Origin: Coix lacryma-jobi var. lacryma-jobi
Taxonomy: Eukaryota; Streptophyta; Magnoliopsida; Poales; Poaceae
Length of the DNA: 64,000 nt
Assembly: GCA_009763385.1 (NCBI GenBank)
Contig: VDCT01000325.1
Coordinates: forward strand, 248,001-312,000
Direction of reading: 5' to 3'
Shown here: positions 10,742-22,100 of the stretch, in pieces
How the letters are laid out: each line of letters starts with the position of its first letter
Position numbering within the stretch: the first letter of the stretch is position 1
Translations under genes and position numbers: made by a program
Notes under the pieces: model-generated
What the model was told of the DNA's origin: nothing
The model's input: only the letters and a program-made list of their open reading frames with translations
Database searches by the model: none

Positions 10742-13700
10742 CTACGGGTAGAAACGGCGCAGATTGCTCGCGTTCCAAGTGTGGGCTGATTCTTCGCCCT
10801 TGTCGTTCAACAACCGGAATACACCGGGTGCTGCCATGCTTGCCACGATGAAAGGGCCTTGCCATTGCGACTGCAACTTACCTTGCTTGTCTGGCTGCCG
10901 AATGGTGACCATGTCTCCAGGATTGATGTCCTTTCGGACTATCGTCTTGTCCCTGTGATGCTTCGTTTCGGCGTGGTACTTCTCGAGGTTATCTGCAGCT
11001 TGCAGTCTTATTTCTTCGATAGTATCGAGCTCAAGGTATCTTTGCTCTTGAGTAGTTGGGGCCATTTCGGTTCGGAAGGAACCCAGCTTGACTTCTTCCG
11101 GGGTGACTGCTTCCTCGCCGTAAAGTAACCTGAATGGGGTGAAGCCGGTAGCTCTGGACCGTGAGATATTGTGTCCCCATACAACTATTGTTAGGGTGTT
11201 GGTCCACTTGCCTTTCGGCGAGTCGTACAAGGTTTTTGAAATTGCCGAGAAGATTAGGCCATTCGCTCTCTCGATAACCCCGTTTGCCTGCGGGTAATTT
11301 ACTGAGGCGAAGTTAAGCTTGATGCTGAGTTCATCGCAAAAACTCCTGAATTCGGCGCAATCGAACTGCTTCCCATTGTCGCAGGTGATGAATGACGGAA
11401 CACCGAAATGACAGATTATTCTCTGCCAGACGAATTTGGTTAAAGAGGTGGAAGTTATGCTGGCGAGGGCCTTCGCTTTCACCCATTTGGTGAAATACTC
11501 GAGAGCAACTGCTGCGAAACGCAAGTTGCCTGGAGCTGCCGGTAGCGGGCCGACTATGTCGATGCCCCATCTTTGCAAGGGCCAGGTCGGTACTATCGGC
11601 GTTGTTTCATTTGCTGGGGCTTTCTGGTTTTTGGCGAACATCTGGCAACCTTTGCAACATTTGACCAGCTCTCTGGCGTCTGATGCGGCGGACGACCAGT
11701 AGAATCCTTGCCTCATTGCTCTGTGTGCTATTTCGTGAGGACCTCTGTGCGCTCCGCACATTCCGGCATGCATTTCTTCGAGTAGCTGAATGCCTTCGCG
11801 CTTGCTTATGCATTTCAGAAGAGGAGCTGTTACCCCATTTTTGAACAACTGCTCTCCGATGATTGAGTAATCTTTCGCTCTGCTGGCCATCCTTTCGGCA
11901 TCTTTCCTAGACTCCGGTTCATATGTCCCGGCTAGATAAGCGAATATCTGTGACCTCCAGTCATCACTGACGATAGCATGTACCGAACTTGGATGATCTT
12001 CCTCCTCTTTCACTGCTTTGGCCGAAAGGACTTGATAGAACACGTCTGGTGGTAGTGGCAGATTTTGTGCTGCAGCTTTGGCCAGTTCGTCTGCCTCTAC
12101 GTTTTCGGCCCTTGGAATGTGACGTAAGGTGAAACCAGTGAAATACTTCTCCATTCTTCTGATTGCTGCCAGATACTTGGCTAGCCCTGGTTCTCTTGCT
12201 GTGAAATCCTTTTCGGCGTGACCGACAACGACTTGGGAATCTGATTTAACTATGCATCTTCTCGCTCCGATTGCTCGGAGCTTTCGTAAGCCTAACAATA
12301 CGGCTTCATATTCGGCGGTGTTGTTGGTTGTGAGGAATTGCAGCCTTGCGGCAAACCTTACCTTCGGTCCTCTTGGTGGTGTAAGGATCGCCGAGATTCC
12401 GGCTCCAGCCATTCCCCATGCGCCGTCACAATTCACTGTCCATACGGGCTCCTCGAATTCGAGTGTTGTGTCGAAAGCAGCGGGAGTCCAGTCTGCTATG
12501 AAATCCGCCAATGCCTGCGACTTGATTGCGGATCGGTGTTGGAAATCGATCACATACTTGTTTAGCTCCGCCGCCCACTTGCCAATTCGGCCGATAGCTT
12601 CGTTGTTGCGGAACAAGGCTTCCAATGGCTGAGCCGATAGGACTATGATGTGGTGAGACTGAAAGTAGTGCTTTAGCTTTCTAGAAGCCATTACTACTGT
12701 ATAGGCTATCTTCTCTAGCTCTGAGTAGTTCAGTTTTGCACCCGAAAGGGCCTCGGAAATGAAGTAGATCGGGAACTGCGTCATCTTATTTTCATGCTCC
12801 TTCTCTTCCACCAGTACTGCGCTTACGGTGGTGTGGGATGCTACGAGATACAACAGGAGTGTCACTTCTGGCGATGGCTTGGATAGCGTGGTTAGCTTTG
12901 TCAAATACTCCTTTAGTTGCTGAAAAGCCTGCCGCTGCTCTTCCCCCCAATCGAAAGGGTCGGAGCTACGCAGAGTTCGGAAGAAAGGCAGCCCTTTTTC
13001 GGCGGACCTTGCGATGAATCTGTTCAAAGAAGCCAGCCTTCCTATCAACTTTTGCACTTGCTTTCGGTTTGAGGGCGGTTGCATGTTGATGATTGCCGCT
13101 ATCTTGTCGGGATTAGCTTCAATTCCTCTTGCTGATACCAGACAACCGAGGAGCTTGCCTTTCTTGATGCCGAAAATGCACTTGTCAGGGTTGAGTTTCA
13201 AACCACTCTTTCGGAGATTACCGAAAGTCTCGAGCAAGTCTGCTTGATGATCTTCCTGTCTGTCACTCTTGACCACTATATCGTCAACGTAAGCCAACAA
13301 GTTTTTCTTTTGCTTCTGGCTTTCGAACACCTTGTCAGTCATCCGCGAGAAAGTTGGGCCTGCATTCCGCAGCCCTTCCGGCATTCGCCGGTAGCAGTAT
13401 GTACACGTAGGGGTGATGAAACTGGTCTTCTCCTCATCGTCGGGATGAAGCCATATCTGGTGATAACCTGAAAAACAATCTAGCAAGCTCATTATTTCAC
13501 AACCAGATGCAATGTCGACAAGCTTGTCGATACGAGGCAAAGGATACGGATCCTTCGGGCAGCATTTGTTGAGGTCGGTGAAATCGATGCACATTCGCCA
13601 TTTTCCATTCTTCTTTTTCACCAAAACAACGTTCGCCAGCCATTCGGGGTACTGGACTGGTCGGATTACTCCTGCATCGAGTAATCTTTGCACTTCGGCT

Positions 13701-14887
13701 TTCGCCGCGTCTGCCCTTTCGTTTGACATCTTTCTCAATTTTTGCTTTCTGGGCTTAGCGCCGCTTGCGACGTTCAAACTGTGCTGGGCGAGATCCCTGC
13801 TGACGCCTTGTAAGTCGTTTGCTGACCAAGCAAAAATATCATCGTTGTTCGCGAGGAAAGATGTCAGGTTGTTTCTCTCTTCTTCCGGCATGCTCGACCC
13901 GATGTGCACAGTTCTTTCGGGTCTGGAGGCCACTAGCGGAATCTTTACCGTTTCTTCGGCTGCCCCGACCTTGCATTCCGATGAGCTGGCGATATCATGT
14001 TCTTTGGTGGTTGTTTGCATTTCGTCTTTATTCGCCACCTCATTGATAAGGCTGTATCCTGGGGTTGGTTTTCCCTCAATTCTTCTAGAGGCTTGCTGAT
14101 CTCCATGTACGGCTATAATGTCGAAAGGGGATGACATCTTCATGCACAGGTAGCTTTGCTTGATGACAACGTTAAACTTGTTGGTGAAACCTCTGCCGAA
14201 AATGGCGGTATATGGATAGTCCATGTTTACTATGTCAAATGTCAGTGTTTCGGTGCGGACTCTTTCCCCTTCGGCGAAGGATACAGGGATTTGCTTTTTG
14301 CCGATAGCATCAATCTTTCTTCCTCCGAAACCATACAGCGAATTGCCGGCGGGGTCCAAACTGCGCCTGTCGAATCCCATTGCCTCGAAAGCTTTGACGA
14401 ACAAGATGTCTGCTGAGCTTCCGGTGTCAATCAGAATGTTATGCAAGGTGAAATCGGCCACATTGGCCGTGGCGACGAAAGCGTCACAATGCGGGTAGTC
14501 ACAGACTTTGAAATCGGACTCGTCAAAGCATATCGGCGCTAGTGACCAAGCCGGCCTGTTCAGTGGAAGTCTTGGTGATACCGTCTGGACTCTTCGGTGA
14601 TAATCCCTTCTAGCTCTCTTGCTTTCGTGCTCGAGGTTAGATACACCCGTGATGGCGAAAATGTGGCCTCTTGACGGGAGGATGTTGTTGACTGCACTAG
14701 TTTCATTTTCCATTTCCTGCCCCTGCTGAAAGCCGGGCTGTGCTTGCTGCCCCTGAGGTTGGGTTTGAGCCGGAAGCGCTGGTGGCGGCGTTGGCTGACG
14801 CTGATAGTGCATAGGTGACGAAACTGCCACTGACTGCGGTGCGAAGACCGGAAGCTGATAGCCTTGATACGCCGGATTGTACCAATG
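10742..14887 (-). CDS. pol: Gypsy pol polyprotein: protease, RT, dual RNase H, integrase
   Basis: The open frame runs from just after a TGA at 14888-14890 to the stop at 10742; the first ATG is at 14830 (1362 residues). Numbered from that Met: retropepsin DTGSS at 135-139; reverse transcriptase centred on YVDD at 514-517; a Gypsy-type RNase H about 635-760; a second RNase H beginning at the NCDGAWG motif about 800-930; then integrase with an HHCC zinc finger (HRGPHEI ... CCKGC) and a DDE core (GIDIVGPL, TCDNGKQF, VIERANG). The RT-RNase H-integrase order is Ty3/Gypsy, and the duplicated RNase H is a Tat-lineage mark. No internal stop or frameshift is present. It is in the same frame as gag. 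Confidence 0.93.
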   Translation of the reverse strand, partial: HWYNPAYQGYQLPVFAPQSVAVSSPMHYQRQPTPPPALPAQTQPQGQQAQPGFQQGQEMENETSAVNNILPSRGHIFAITGVSNLEHESKRARRDYHRRVQTVSPRLPLNRPAWSLAPICFDESDFKVCDYPHCDAFVATANVADFTLHNILIDTGSSADILFVKAFEAMGFDRRSLDPAGNSLYGFGGRKIDAIGKKQIPVSFAEGERVRTETLTFDIVNMDYPYTAIFGRGFTNKFNVVIKQSYLCMKMSSPFDIIAVHGDQQASRRIEGKPTPGYSLINEVANKDEMQTTTKEHDIASSSECKVGAAEETVKIPLVASRPERTVHIGSSMPEEERNNLTSFLANNDDIFAWSANDLQGVSRDLAQHSLNVASGAKPRKQKLRKMSNERADAAKAEVQRLLDAGVIRPVQYPEWLANVVLVKKKNGKWRMCIDFTDLNKCCPKDPYPLPRIDKLVDIASGCEIMSLLDCFSGYHQIWLHPDDEEKTSFITPTCTYCYRRMPEGLRNAGPTFSRMTDKVFESQKQKKNLLAYVDDIVVKSDRQEDHQADLLETFGNLRKSGLKLNPDKCIFGIKKGKLLGCLVSARGIEANPDKIAAIINMQPPSNRKQVQKLIGRLASLNRFIARSAEKGLPFFRTLRSSDPFDWGEEQRQAFQQLKEYLTKLTTLSKPSPEVTLLLYLVASHTTVSAVLVEEKEHENKMTQFPIYFISEALSGAKLNYSELEKIAYTVVMASRKLKHYFQSHHIIVLSAQPLEALFRNNEAIGRIGKWAAELNKYVIDFQHRSAIKSQALADFIADWTPAAFDTTLEFEEPVWTVNCDGAWGMAGAGISAILTPPRGPKVRFAARLQFLTTNNTAEYEAVLLGLRKLRAIGARRCIVKSDSQVVVGHAEKDFTAREPGLAKYLAAIRRMEKYFTGFTLRHIPRAENVEADELAKAAAQNLPLPPDVFYQVLSAKAVKEEEDHPSSVHAIVSDDWRSQIFAYLAGTYEPESRKDAERMASRAKDYSIIGEQLFKNGVTAPLLKCISKREGIQLLEEMHAGMCGAHRGPHEIAHRAMRQGFYWSSAASDARELVKCCKGCQMFAKNQKAPANETTPIVPTWPLQRWGIDIVGPLPAAPGNLRFAAVALEYFTKWVKAKALASITSTSLTKFVWQRIICHFGVPSFITCDNGKQFDCAEFRSFCDELSIKLNFASVNYPQANGVIERANGLIFSAISKTLYDSPKGKWTNTLTIVVWGHNISRSRATGFTPFRLLYGEEAVTPEEVKLGSFRTEMAPTTQEQRYLELDTIEEIRLQAADNLEKYHAETKHHRDKTIVRKDINPGDMVTIRQPDKQGKLQSQWQGPFIVASMAAPGVFRLLNDKGEESAHTWNASNLRRFYP

Positions 14888-16486
14888 TCAATTTTGAGGG
14901 GGCATGTACTGCGGAGGATGCATGGGCGTGCTCGCGTAATTGCTGCATGCCGCCGCCACTGCTGCCGGGTCTTGTGAATTATGGAAAACATGCTTGGAGC
15001 TTTCGACGGAGGTTGAAGCTTGATCCTTGTCTTTCAGTTCTTTCGCCATCTTGCTGTATTTACAGTCCCGAGTGGTGTGGCCGAAATTGCCGTCGCAAAT
15101 GTCACAATACGGTGGCCTGGGTCCTCTTCCGCGGCCTCTACCGTCTCGACCGCCGCGGCCTGACCTTCCACCGCGTCCTCCACAGAAAGGTTGATCAAAC
15201 CCTCTTTGGGGCTGGAAGTCGGCCATGTCAGGTCTCTCCGTGCCTGCCGCTGATTGCGGTGGTTCTTCCTGCAAATTGTTGATTGAACGAAAAGGCCTGA
15301 CAATTCTTTGATTCGGCACGAGCGGTGGTCGACTTGCTTTCGTCGCTTGCCTCTGCATCAGGCGGGCGGCCTTGCATCGCCGAAAGTCATCATCTGACCT
15401 CGCATACGCGTTCATTACATCGAACAACTCCTTAACATCTTTCGACGGCTCTCTGGACAGATGAGCGGCGCACTGTCCGGTCCCCAAGCCTTCGATGGCT
15501 GCTGCGATTATCGCGGCTTCCGGCACATTCGGCGCTTGAGCCTTTAGCTGGATGAAGCGTTTGAGGTACTCGGATAAGGGTTCGTCATCTTGCTGGGTGC
15601 AATTCATGAGGTCCCGCGTGGTCTTGACATCTGGCCGAAATCCTTGAAAAGTGGCCAGCAATTCGGCCTTCAACTGTGCCCACGAATAGATAGACAGTGG
15701 CTTGAGAGTAGTGTACCAATCGTGAGCGACGTCTTCGACTGCCAGGATGAGAGATTTTGCTAAAGCCTGATTGTCTCCGCCTGCCGAAAAAACAGCTGTC
15801 TCGTAGCTTGCCAAGAACTTGCGCGGGTTCGCTTTAGCGTCGAAAGTCGGAATGCGGGGCTTGTAATTGAGTGGCCACGGATGAGCTTGCAACTCCCTCG
15901 AGAGTGGAGAGGTTTCGTCGATGGCGTTGCCGAAAGCTGGCGGTTGCTCTTGCCTTGGTATGAATACGTTTTCTTGCGCTATCGGATTTGGGTCCGCCCC
16001 GGCCCTTTGCAGCTCCAGAATTTCCTTCTCGAGTTGCCTCCTCTGCGCCTCGGCTCGTTGAATGGCGTTGCGAGTCTCGTCTTCTCTTGCTTTCGCCGCT
16101 AACTGCTGCTGCAGCTGGTCTCTTTGCAACAACAGCCTTTCGATTTCCCCTTGCTGCTGAGCCAGCGTCTTGATTGCTTGGGCGTGTCTTGTGATTTCGT
16201 CATCGTCTTCATCCTCATCATTGAACTCATCCTCGACGTGCCCATCCAGCGTGCCGTCTCTGCCCAATGTCCGCTGATCCTGAGGCTGCACGCCCTGGCT
16301 CGTCGATGCTCCCGGCGGCGGCTGCGTTTCTACCGACAAAGCGTCGTCGAAAGGTGGTGGCTCTGCGGCTGTGTTTGGTGGGACCTGGCTAGCTGGGACT
16401 GAAACCGCGACGGTGCCGAAAGCATCCTTTTTCGCGGCGATCGTCTCCGGATTGTCGACCGTCTTCAGCGCTTTCCTTGGCGGCAT
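14888..16486 (-). CDS. gag: Gypsy gag (capsid/nucleocapsid)
   Basis: I chose the ATG at 16486 (MPPRKALK), just downstream of the 5' LTR and PBS. The earlier ATG at 16561 lies inside the LTR. An acidic region and a Gln-rich coiled coil (about residues 110-170) precede a retrotransposon gag domain (about 215-380). A zinc knuckle CDICDGNFGHTTRDC (CX2CX5HX4C, one residue longer than canonical) follows an RGGRG-type basic stretch. The frame ends at TGA 14888-14890, and pol continues in the same frame without another stop. Confidence 0.9.
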   Translation of the reverse strand: MPPRKALKTVDNPETIAAKKDAFGTVAVSVPASQVPPNTAAEPPPFDDALSVETQPPPGASTSQGVQPQDQRTLGRDGTLDGHVEDEFNDEDEDDDEITRHAQAIKTLAQQQGEIERLLLQRDQLQQQLAAKAREDETRNAIQRAEAQRRQLEKEILELQRAGADPNPIAQENVFIPRQEQPPAFGNAIDETSPLSRELQAHPWPLNYKPRIPTFDAKANPRKFLASYETAVFSAGGDNQALAKSLILAVEDVAHDWYTTLKPLSIYSWAQLKAELLATFQGFRPDVKTTRDLMNCTQQDDEPLSEYLKRFIQLKAQAPNVPEAAIIAAAIEGLGTGQCAAHLSREPSKDVKELFDVMNAYARSDDDFRRCKAARLMQRQATKASRPPLVPNQRIVRPFRSINNLQEEPPQSAAGTERPDMADFQPQRGFDQPFCGGRGGRSGRGGRDGRGRGRGPRPPYCDICDGNFGHTTRDCKYSKMAKELKDKDQASTSVESSKHVFHNSQDPAAVAAACSNYASTPMHPPQYMPPQN

Positions 16487-16502
16487 GGTAAGCTCGGGCG
16501 AC

Positions 16503-16520
16503 AACCACGGTGGGCACCAA
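16503..16520 (-). other. Primer binding site candidate of the Gypsy element
   Basis: Immediately inside the 5' LTR, minus strand TTGGTGCCCACCGTGG. It has the TGG start expected of a PBS matching a tRNA CCA end. It is not the initiator-Met PBS (TGGTATCAGAGC), and I cannot name the tRNA. Confidence 0.5.
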
Positions 16521-17244
16521 TGTTGTTTCGGGTCCGAGGCCCCGAAACAGCGGGTTGTCACACGAACGAAAGCCCAGAGCGAAAGCGAAAAACGAATGGG
16601 AAAGTAAGAAAACAGTTGGAATGAACAGTGATCTCCCCCTCCTTGGGAGTACGGGAGCCTTTTATATTAATCTCAAACCATTTAAAAGTACAAAAATGCC
16701 CTTCCAACCACTCCGCCATAATTACAAACAGGTCCTCTCCTAGTCTACCTGGCGGCTCCTCCGGCTTCCCGGGCTCGAAGGGTGTCTCCGTAAATGCGCG
16801 CAGGAACCACGCAGCCCGTCCTTCTGACCCGTGGGGCCCCCCTCCATGCCGTCATCCGGAGAACCCTGCGAAAGGAAAAGACACGTCTCCACGGCCGAAA
16901 GGAGGAACTGAAAGCCGGCCGTTGACATCCGGTTTTCGCTCGAAAGCTCAGCCAACGCGAGCGCCCCGAGGCCCGCCGCGCTTTCGCGCGAAAGCGAACC
17001 CTCTGGGGCCTTCACTCGGCTAGTCTTCCTCGCGGACTCCTCATATTCGCGCGAAAGGCGCGCGAATCCACCTACCGCACCGATCGTATTCGCCCGAAAG
17101 GTGGGCCCGTAAATCCGCCTTCCGCGCCGACCTCATTCGCGCGAAAGGCGGATGTCACCCTCGTGACCTTGCGGCTTTCGGTTTAGTGGTGAAAACTTTA
17201 TCAAGCGAAAACAGGTAGCTTATGCCCGGGCTACCGCCCCAACA
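16521..17244 (-). repeat. 5' LTR of the Gypsy element
   Basis: A 724-bp partner of 3048-3780. It lies upstream of gag in element orientation, so it should drive the gag-pol transcript. It holds the 16-bp perfect palindrome GCTTTCGCGCGAAAGC at 16980-16995, also present in the other LTR at 3516-3531. Confidence 0.93.
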
Positions 17245-17624
17245 ACTAGTTTTCCATGCCTCACCTTTGAGAAAGTATGACTGCCACATGAAATGTTGTG
17301 AGTAAAATTGAAGCTACCTACACTTATAGTGAAGTTTTTCGAGAAAAATGAATCTATGACGTGACTAAAAAAGTATAGTCGCTATAGGCTCTGTTTGTTT
17401 CAACTTATCGGTCGGTTTATTAGTCGTACTTTGATTTATTCTTTCTCACAGAATATTATTTTGAAATCAGATGTGAATAAATTTAAACGAACAAATCATA
17501 GTTATAGCAGTAAACCAACTAGCTGGCAAGAAAATTATAACGTGAATAACTTGTGTGACGCGACAAGAAATTTGTGGCATAACTAGCATGTAACGTGGAA
17601 AGTTGTGATCCATCAACTGGACAA
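17245..17624. other. Spacer right of the Gypsy element
   Basis: AT-rich sequence with only short frames. No gene or repeat recognised. Confidence 0.5.
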
Positions 17625-18036
17625 GGCCCTAAAAATGTATAAGAACGTATTTAGTGCAAAACACGACCATTGTAAAAACCCGTGCAAACCACGGTAAAAA
17701 AATCATCTAAATTCACCAAAAAATCACACTTGTAGATGGTACGATGATACACAACCTTATAAAATATCTTGTTCAAACTTGACTTGGTTTGTGAGTTATA
17801 AAAATAACAAATTTCAAGCCAGAAAGTTTTCCACATGATTTGTTAGAAATTTATTATTTTTATATCTCACAAATAAATTCGATTTTGGACAAGATATTTT
17901 ATAAGGTTGTGTATCATCATATCATCTATATGTGTGATTTTTTTGATAAATTTAAACAATTTTTTTTGTTGTGGTTAGCACGGGTTTTCACGAAGGCTGT
18001 GGTTTGTACTAGATACGTTCCCAATATGTATATGCC
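17625..18036. mobile_element. Foldback (long inverted-repeat) element
   Basis: Two arms of about 190-200 bp are imperfect inverted copies that meet near 17836-17842. Shared blocks include AACGTAT at the outer ends, AAAACCCGTGC, ACACAACCTTATAAAATATC and a TATAAAAATAA stretch near the centre. Short frames on the two arms encode similar nonsense peptides in opposite directions, which is how the symmetry shows. The transcript would form a long hairpin. No transposase is present and no clear target duplication is visible. Confidence 0.7.
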
Positions 18037-19166
18037 TACATGAGTGGCTATTTCGGTCTCGTTTTCACGCAAATCGTGTGTACCATGAAGTCCTTCGAGG
18101 AAGGATTCCTTTTTTTCCAAGTGAGTATTTGGACTTACTCTGGTGGATGTTTAGTGCAAGTAACAAAGTAATACGGAAAAGGCAGGGTCAAAGTCTCAAA
18201 GAGATGCTGCTTTCTTCACCGAATCACCTGGTCACACTGCATAGGTCATAGAGGTCAGAGGATAGATATATGCAGTCGATCTCATGTTCCTTTCGTCTCG
18301 CAAGCACGTCACTGAGCTGCCCAATCGTCACCCTTCTCGCCTAGAAACCAGCACTGCAAGTTTCCTCCTAGCCTTTCCGGTGAGTGTGAAAACCATTGCA
18401 CATTTACATATATATAATCGTTGCAGCCCAGCGGTCTCTGTTTTGTACTGTAAAAATAAAGCATTTTAAGTCGTCGTAGGTCGCGAGAACACATGCTGAC
18501 CAAAAGCGACGCCACAGACTCGACCAAACAAGGTTAAACAAAAGTGAAAAGAGGCAATGGTCAAAACTCAGAAAGGATAGTAAGAAAGAAGAACCGCGGC
18601 GTAATTTGCTGCGAAGAGTACGTGTTCACCTGCTTGATCACAGCATTGACCTGTATCCGCAGGCAGGCAGCATCGAAGATGAACTCTCAAGTCAGGTTCT
18701 CCGTTCTCCCGCAGATGTGATTGGACAACGGAGAATGACAAAGTGGGTATTGGTAAAATCTGGGGGTTTTACGGAAGCGGCGCAGCGCCGTCTTTCTCTG
18801 ACCTAATGTATCCTGCTGTTTCTTTAAGTGCTGCTGCAAGCAACAAGCAGCAAGCGTACAACACAATAGTATTACTTCACAGACATAGGAGTATGCATGT
18901 TTGACCGTCTGTGAGCAGCGTGAAAGGGCTATTTCTGTACAATACTAGCGTGTCCGACACTGCCAAGTTTTTCCAGAAAGGCAACCAAATTCCACACACC
19001 AACATATCTCTCAACTTTTCACGCCACTTGTCTACCACTGCTAGTATGAGTGTGTGACATCTTCAAGGACGAAGACAATACCTATTCCTGGGCCAACCGT
19101 TTTTACAATTGCTACAATTGGAACAATATTCACATCGACGAACCTTATTTACATCAATTCACTACA
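18037..19166. other. Intergenic, includes 3' flank of the 7-exon gene
   Basis: No gene is supported. Its right end should be 3' UTR of the minus-strand gene that stops at 19167. Short frames lack family features. Confidence 0.5.
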
Positions 19167-22100
19167 TCAGTAAGCAATACCACCTGAGAATGCGTCTCCA
19201 TCATTTATTAAGCTCTCTGTTAGCCAGTAACCATCCCATGAGCCTCCGACTCTCTACAACAAGTAACAACAGTGGATTAAAACCACCAGGTGGCTGAAAT
19301 GATGGCAAGTGAAAAACAAGTTGACAGAGTGACAAGTACCTGAACCATTGTGAATTGAAATATTTCTTCTTCCTCTGGACGGGCTCCTTGTACCCAAACT
19401 CTTTGTTTAAACCGGTTCTATTAAACATGATGCGATGCAGAATAACATAAATTTGATACTCAGAGAATGGAGATAATAATGTATGTATAAATTATGCTAA
19501 CTTTCATCTGTTTTGCCTTGTAATACCTCTTCAACCCAAAAATTGCTTAATATTTTTCTTTCTTTGTGGCCCAGCAGCACTCTATAAGATGAATGGTGAA
19601 ACAAACGCCGGAAGCGTTCAAACTGGAATGTATTGGTGGCAGTTAGTAAGTACTAATACACTATGGCTGCCAGTATAAGCCAGAAGGAACGGGTTTCAGA
19701 CTACCTGTCCTAGATCAAATTGTCGTCCAAAGTACGTCGACCTTTCGAAGGGGTCGAAGCCTGCAAACTAATAAGGCCACACAACTTGTCAGCCAGATCA
19801 AAGTTCAGTTTCATTAACACCATGTCCAATGAAATGAGCATTTTCACGCTTGTGTAGTTACCCGGTACATGACCTCTATCCCATAATCTTGGCGGGGCTG
19901 ATCATTGTATTTTAAGGACTCAAGCTGGTATTGGACTGCTTCTTCTGCACTAAACTGAAAGACAGAACCATTTTAAATGCCCAATGTCGAGATTTAATTA
20001 TTTACATGATTTTTTTGAAATTATTTTCAGACAGGGCATTACATTCAACCTGGGACCAAAGGGCTTTCTCTTGCGAGTTTCAAGCCTGAGGCAAACAACA
20101 GCAAGTTCCAGTCAGTAATGCGAGTTCATCAACTTCAGGGTTAACTCATGTTCATGTACTATGTCAGCCTAATTATTACATCTGGGATGTTCAGCCATAA
20201 ATGCATGCCATATCATGGTCGACACAATTTCACAAGCTTCTTATTGCTTAGTAGAGGTTACTCCTTAATTGTATGAATTGTTGTTCAGGTGTGATTTCCC
20301 TCTGCCAAGCTCACAAAAAATATAATCTAAGTAGAGGCCTGAAAGTCCTCAAATTCAACCATTTTATACAGGAAGACATGATCTTGGGGGCAGGAAGACA
20401 GGTTTTACAATGCAACGTTAAAAAATAATTTCATAGGAAAGACCATGGCAGCCTGGGCGTTCGGGTTACCCGATTTTTTCGGGTCGGGTAATTCGGGTAA
20501 TTTAAAGTTCGGGTAATAAAAATTGCTATCCGAATTTAGTCCTGAAAAAACACTACCTACAATTTCGGGTACCCGATAATTCGGGTTCGGGTTCGGGTAT
20601 TACCCGATATACCCGAATTCATATAAAAGAGCAAATTATACAAAATTCTAGTATAAATTCATACATAATTTGAGCAACATCTTGTATAGAATTCCAACAC
20701 TAATTTGCAAAGAATAACATATTACAGTCACTTGTTCAAACGGAGAGAATAGTATACTAATGAAATGATAAATTTATTTATTTAACTAACAACACATGAT
20801 AAATACAAAGACAAAAATACAACTTCGGGTAATACCCGAATTACCCAAACTAATTTCAGGTAATCAAAATCAGTATCCGAATTTGGGATCGGGTACCTCG
20901 GGTTTGGGTAATTCGGGTCCGGGTTCGGGTAATGGGTAGCGGGTATTTTGCCCAGGCTTAGACCATGCCACTTTGCCATAATGTCCTTAAGCTTTCTACC
21001 CTAAGGAATACCTGGTAGGTAATAGCAACCATCCCACAACTCATTGTAAATTTGTGAAGTTATGCTATGCCATTAGTTTCTCAGTTATTGTGCAAGTTTT
21101 AGACTTTTAGGAACAGAAAACAAATAACTTGATCAATAAACTAAAACAAAGCTGACAACTGAAAAATGAAAAAGACAGCAGTCCTTTGCGTGGACCTTTT
21201 GCCCTGCACTGGAGAGAAACATTAGGTAGAACAAAAAAAAATATGAGTTTATATACTATGACAGTTGGTTGCCCAAATCCCTGAAATAATAATTTATAAA
21301 ATTTTGAAGGATGTATATGCAAAATAGAAGTCATTCAGCCTGTCTGCCTCAGGTTACAGTTTCCCAATATGTGCTGTGCAGATACTGTTATGTATTATCG
21401 AACATAAGCTAGGAATGTATGGTGAGGCAACCTAATCTTCAGAAGAGTAAGTCCTACAAAACAGGCATCCCACTTGGGATGCTTCATGCCCGCAGTCTTG
21501 CACACAACTCCAAAACTGAGCATGTTGTTGGAAATTGCAGAAGGAAACAGACACTCCTTACCCAGTATTTATCCATCCCTAATTGCTTTCACACTGACGC
21601 TTAGCATATCCGATTGCCATGTGTGGTCTAGCTAACCAATTCAAACAAATACAGAAGTCCTGAAGTGAATGAATTACTACCACAATGTTTTGTAATATGC
21701 AGCATCCAGCTAGCTGTAACCATGTGACTGTTCTGATAGACAAAAAGTGGGTTGGAAAAATAAATGGTATGGTTTTGTTCCACAGAAAGCCAAATCGAGG
21801 CTCTGATGTCAGTTTAGTTCATATACACTACTTTTGGATGTCTAAAATGAAGGGGAAACACTTGTTTGTTTGATTATCGAACCATGTTTACTGAATAATA
21901 GACTTAGTCAAGTCCAGAGAAACTTGTTTCCAGTACATACTTTCATTGCCAATGATAACAATGATAACATCCTGTCAATACAATGCTCAGTCAGGCACAC
22001 AAATTTCAGTTGACGTATGTACCTGAAAACGATTTTTCCCTCAAGTTTTGCTCCAATCCTGGACTGTTAGGATCACGATAATCAATTCAAATGATACTTT

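Larger units (their letters stand above)
3048..17244 (-). mobile_element. Full-length Ty3/Gypsy LTR retrotransposon, Tat lineage
   Basis: A 14.2-kb element with two LTRs (733 and 724 bp, both TGTTG...CAACA), gag and pol on the minus strand, a PBS candidate beside the right LTR and a purine-rich tract (AAGGGGCTAT, minus strand, near 3781-3793) beside the left LTR. The order protease, RT, RNase H, second RNase H, integrase, the large 3' non-coding region with tandem repeats, and an extra gene on the opposite strand all point to the Tat/Retand group. By eye the LTRs differ at roughly 16 substitutions plus a few indels (about 97-98% identity), so the insertion is fairly recent. Flanks GCTAA and ACTAG are not an exact 5-bp target duplication. 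Confidence 0.93.
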
